Shown here piece by piece: positions 60,101 through 64,000 of a stretch of DNA of 64,000 nucleotides. The position numbers and the translations under genes were made by a program. Below the pieces are notes generated by a model. That model was not told the DNA's origin, ran no database searches, and saw only the letters and a program-made list of their open reading frames with translations. Numbering within the stretch: position 1 is the stretch's first letter; every line of letters starts with the position of its first letter. This DNA comes from Saccharopolyspora erythraea (GTDB lineage: Bacteria > Actinomycetota > Actinomycetes > Mycobacteriales > Pseudonocardiaceae): positions 6,637,411 through 6,701,410 of the forward strand of contig NZ_CP054839.1 of assembly GCF_018141105.1 (NCBI RefSeq). The letters are read 5' to 3'.

Positions 60101-61329
60101 ACTGCCCTCCGTACCGCGTCCAGCGCGGCCCCAACCTCGTCCAAATCGGTGGCGGTCGTCCGGGTCTCGTCGTCGAGACCGACCTCGTAGCCCGCCTCGG
60201 TGGCGAGCACGTCCAGCACCCTGCCCTGCGGCCTGCCGCACCGGCGTCCGCATCCGGACCAGTGCACCGGGAGTCCGCCGGGCGGCGGCAGGGCGCGCCG
60301 GGCGTCCCCGCGGACGTCGGCGAGTGCCTTGGCGCACCCCGGTCGCCCGGCGCAGGAGGTGACCCCGGCCCCGGGTGCGCGGGCGTCCACGACCAGCCCG
60401 CGCGCGTCCAGCGCCGACAGCCACGATGGCGCGTCGCCGGCCGGCAGGCCGGTCACGACGACGGTTCGCCACGGCGTCAGCCGGAGACCGCAGGCGGCCT
60501 CGGACGCGGCGGTGATGATATCCACCTGCTCCCGCGAGAGTCGGCCCAGTGGCGCTCCGGCCGCGATCGTGACCGCGTCGCCGCGCCGGAAGACCTCTCC
60601 GACCTGCGCATGCGTGCCGGGCGGGGTGGACGGGACCGGCACCGGTTCGACCGGGACGGCACCGGTAGCCGCGCGGACGCGCTCGGTGATCCCGCGCACG
60701 CCGTCGCGCAGCTCGTTCACCCGCCACTCCCGGCCGTCCTTCTCTGCCAGGAACGCCTCGGCCGCGGCGAGGGCGAGCGCGGGCGCGCCTTCCGGGGTGG
60801 ATCGGATGCCGGAGTCCACGCCGCCGAGCACCAGGGCGACGGTCGCGGCGTCGAGCGCGAGCAGGCCGACGTCGGCGCCCATCGACACCACGTCTCCCCT
60901 GCCGTCGTCGACGGCGAACAGGAAACGGCCTGGCAGATCGGCCAGCGCGGGCGTCGCGCACAGCGCTTCGTCCAGAGCGCGGGCCACGGCCTGGGTGTCC
61001 AGCAGCGCCCGGTCGTCGTCGTATGGCGAGCCGAGGATGTTGCGCACCCGTTCGTGGGTGGCCGACGGCAGCAGCCCGGCGCCGGAAAGGCGGTCGGCGA
61101 GCTCGCTCTGCTGTCCCGCCGCGAGGCCCCGCACCTGCACGTTCGCCCGCGAGGTGAGTTCGAGGCCGCCGTCGCCGAGCCCGGCCGACGCGGCCCCGAG
61201 CACGGCGAACTGCCGCGGTGTCAGCGCGCCGCCGGGCACGCGGACGCGGGCCAGTCCGCCGTCGGCGGCGTCGTGCACCCGCAGGGCACCGGGGCAGGCA
61301 TCGCGTTCGGGACGGGCTGCTGTGGACAC
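60097..61329 (-). CDS. cobG: precorrin-3B synthase
   Basis: 410 aa, a nitrite/sulfite-reductase-fold monooxygenase with two ferredoxin-like half-domains. [46 protein letters not shown] is the first half's ligand region, and the [4Fe-4S] cysteines lie in [15 protein letters not shown] and [14 protein letters not shown]. CobG inserts oxygen to allow aerobic ring contraction. The GTG at 61329 is first in the operon. No cobalamin riboswitch is visible on this strand; one faces cobN. Confidence 0.93.
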   Translation of the reverse strand: MSTAARPERDACPGALRVHDAADGGLARVRVPGGALTPRQFAVLGAASAGLGDGGLELTSRANVQVRGLAAGQQSELADRLSGAGLLPSATHERVRNILGSPYDDDRALLDTQAVARALDEALCATPALADLPGRFLFAVDDGRGDVVSMGADVGLLALDAATVALVLGGVDSGIRSTPEGAPALALAAAEAFLAEKDGREWRVNELRDGVRGITERVRAATGAVPVEPVPVPSTPPGTHAQVGEVFRRGDAVTIAAGAPLGRLSREQVDIITAASEAACGLRLTPWRTVVVTGLPAGDAPSWLSALDARGLVVDARAPGAGVTSCAGRPGCAKALADVRGDARRALPPPGGLPVHWSGCGRRCGRPQGRVLDVLATEAGYEVGLDDETRTTATDLDEVGAALDAVRRAV

Positions 61330-61451
61330 CCGGCCGATCCTACGGCCCCGGGTTGTTGCGGACGCAAACCACGCGACCGGGTCCGGACGGTTGCGACGCG
61401 TGTCATGCGCGGCGAACTTGACGGAAGATCGCCCCGTTGCGGAGAGTGTTC

Positions 61452-61605
61452 GCAGTATTCGAGCGGCGACAGGTGGAGGAAGCCGGTGCGAGTCCGGCGC
61501 GGTCCCGCCACTGTCACCGGGGAGCGGACTCCAACGACGTCACTGCCCCGCGGGGTGGGAAGGCGGAGCGAGCGCTGATCCGGGAGCCAGGAGACTCCGG
61601 TCGCC
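61452..61605 (+). ncRNA. cobalamin riboswitch ahead of cobN
   Basis: The conserved marks are in order on the plus strand: CAGGTG (about 61470), GGAAGCCGGTGCGAGTCC, the B12 box GCCACTGT at 61507–61514, then GAGCCAGGAGAC at 61584–61595 with its flanking stems. It should bind adenosylcobalamin and reduce cobN expression. The cobN start is 420 bp farther on. Confidence 0.85.
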
Positions 61606-62025
61606 GCGACCTACGACCCGGGGCGAGGACCCCGAGGAGGGTGTCGTCATGCGCCGAACGCGCGCATCCGGCCTCCGCAGGCCGCCCGGCCCGCGGTGCC
61701 GCCGCCATCCCGGCCGAGGGCGTCCCGCACGTCGCGGACTCGGCGGCGGGGCGCCCGGCCGAACCACGCGTCGCGGGTTCGGCAACGCGGCGACCGGCCG
61801 AACCGCGCGAGCGCCGCGCACGCTCAGCGGCGGAGCGCTGCGGGGACCGGCACCGGGTCGGCTCGCCGCTCTGAGGCCCCTGTCCGGCGCCGCCGGCTTC
61901 GCGGAGGCCGGACGCGCGAGCGTCCGCCCCGCAGACATCCCCTTCGACGTCACCCGCCGCGCAGACGTACCCACCTCCACCAGCGCATCCCGGGCGACAG
62001 CCCACCCAGTTGAGGAGCGAGCCGC
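61606..62025 (+). other. 420-bp leader between the riboswitch and cobN
   Basis: This should hold the expression platform. It contains internal GGCCGAACC-like repeats (about 61747–61805), in keeping with structured RNA or a decayed short gene. Open frames here are Arg/Pro/Ala-rich with no ribosome site; I call none. cobN itself is preceded by GAGGAG. Confidence 0.4.

Positions 62026-64000
<1,975 letters not shown>

Overview
The window is GC-rich throughout, codes almost entirely with G or C in the third codon position, and uses many GTG and a few TTG starts. Its gene set is actinobacterial: GntR/TetR/PucR/SARP regulators, a rimP–nusA–ylxR–infB block beside a ferritin-like gene and proS, and a mycobacterium-like cobalamin region. 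I infer a Pseudonocardiales actinomycete, probably Saccharopolyspora or a close relative; no rRNA or tRNA is present to test this.

1–16.9 kb holds accessory metabolism. A lipoprotein–P1 peptidase–C45 acyltransferase operon diverges from a copper amine oxidase–PaiB pair. Two almost identical 20-bp palindromes sit one in front of each arm, which suggests one repressor controls both. Next come a Kef-type antiporter, an M15 peptidase lipoprotein, a PucR-type regulator, a secreted beta-propeller, a proline-rich membrane protein broken by a one-base frameshift, a PhzF isomerase with a divergent LysR regulator, and a large DUF2339 membrane protein.

17–30 kb: a PRC-barrel protein, a 59-aa zinc-ribbon-like protein, an MscS channel, a 1057-aa AfsR/SARP-type regulator, an imine-reductase-like dehydrogenase, a double-headed GntR–TetR regulator with two GTACTAGTAC operators facing a flavin monooxygenase, a GNAT acetyltransferase, a long-chain acyl-CoA synthetase and a GH25 lysozyme.

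30–44.6 kb: tex runs on the plus strand into the 5' part of infB on the minus strand. Both are cut at about 32,641, so the window has no IF-2 GTPase domain. Beyond lie ylxR, nusA and rimP (minus), two genes like Mycobacterium tuberculosis Rv2843/Rv2844, a repeat-rich membrane protein, a class V aminotransferase, YjbQ, an MFS/TetR pair with shared operators, a DUF2975–Xre pair behind a 33-bp palindrome, and proS.

44.6–50.7 kb: a VOC protein, a cytochrome P450, YaaA, a RIO kinase with a repetitive insertion in its N-lobe, and a DEAD-box helicase.

50.7–64 kb is a cobalamin region: an Rv2061-type PPOX protein, cobL–cobM, cbiD, cobK, cobIJ–cobH–cobG, and a cobalamin riboswitch ahead of cobN, which runs off the window. 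A stand-alone ketosynthase, a sulfotransferase and an NTF2-like protein are inserted between cobM and cbiD.

A family of intergenic repeats with a GCGGC/GCCGC hairpin at the left end recurs at least seven times, mostly between the 3' ends of convergent genes.
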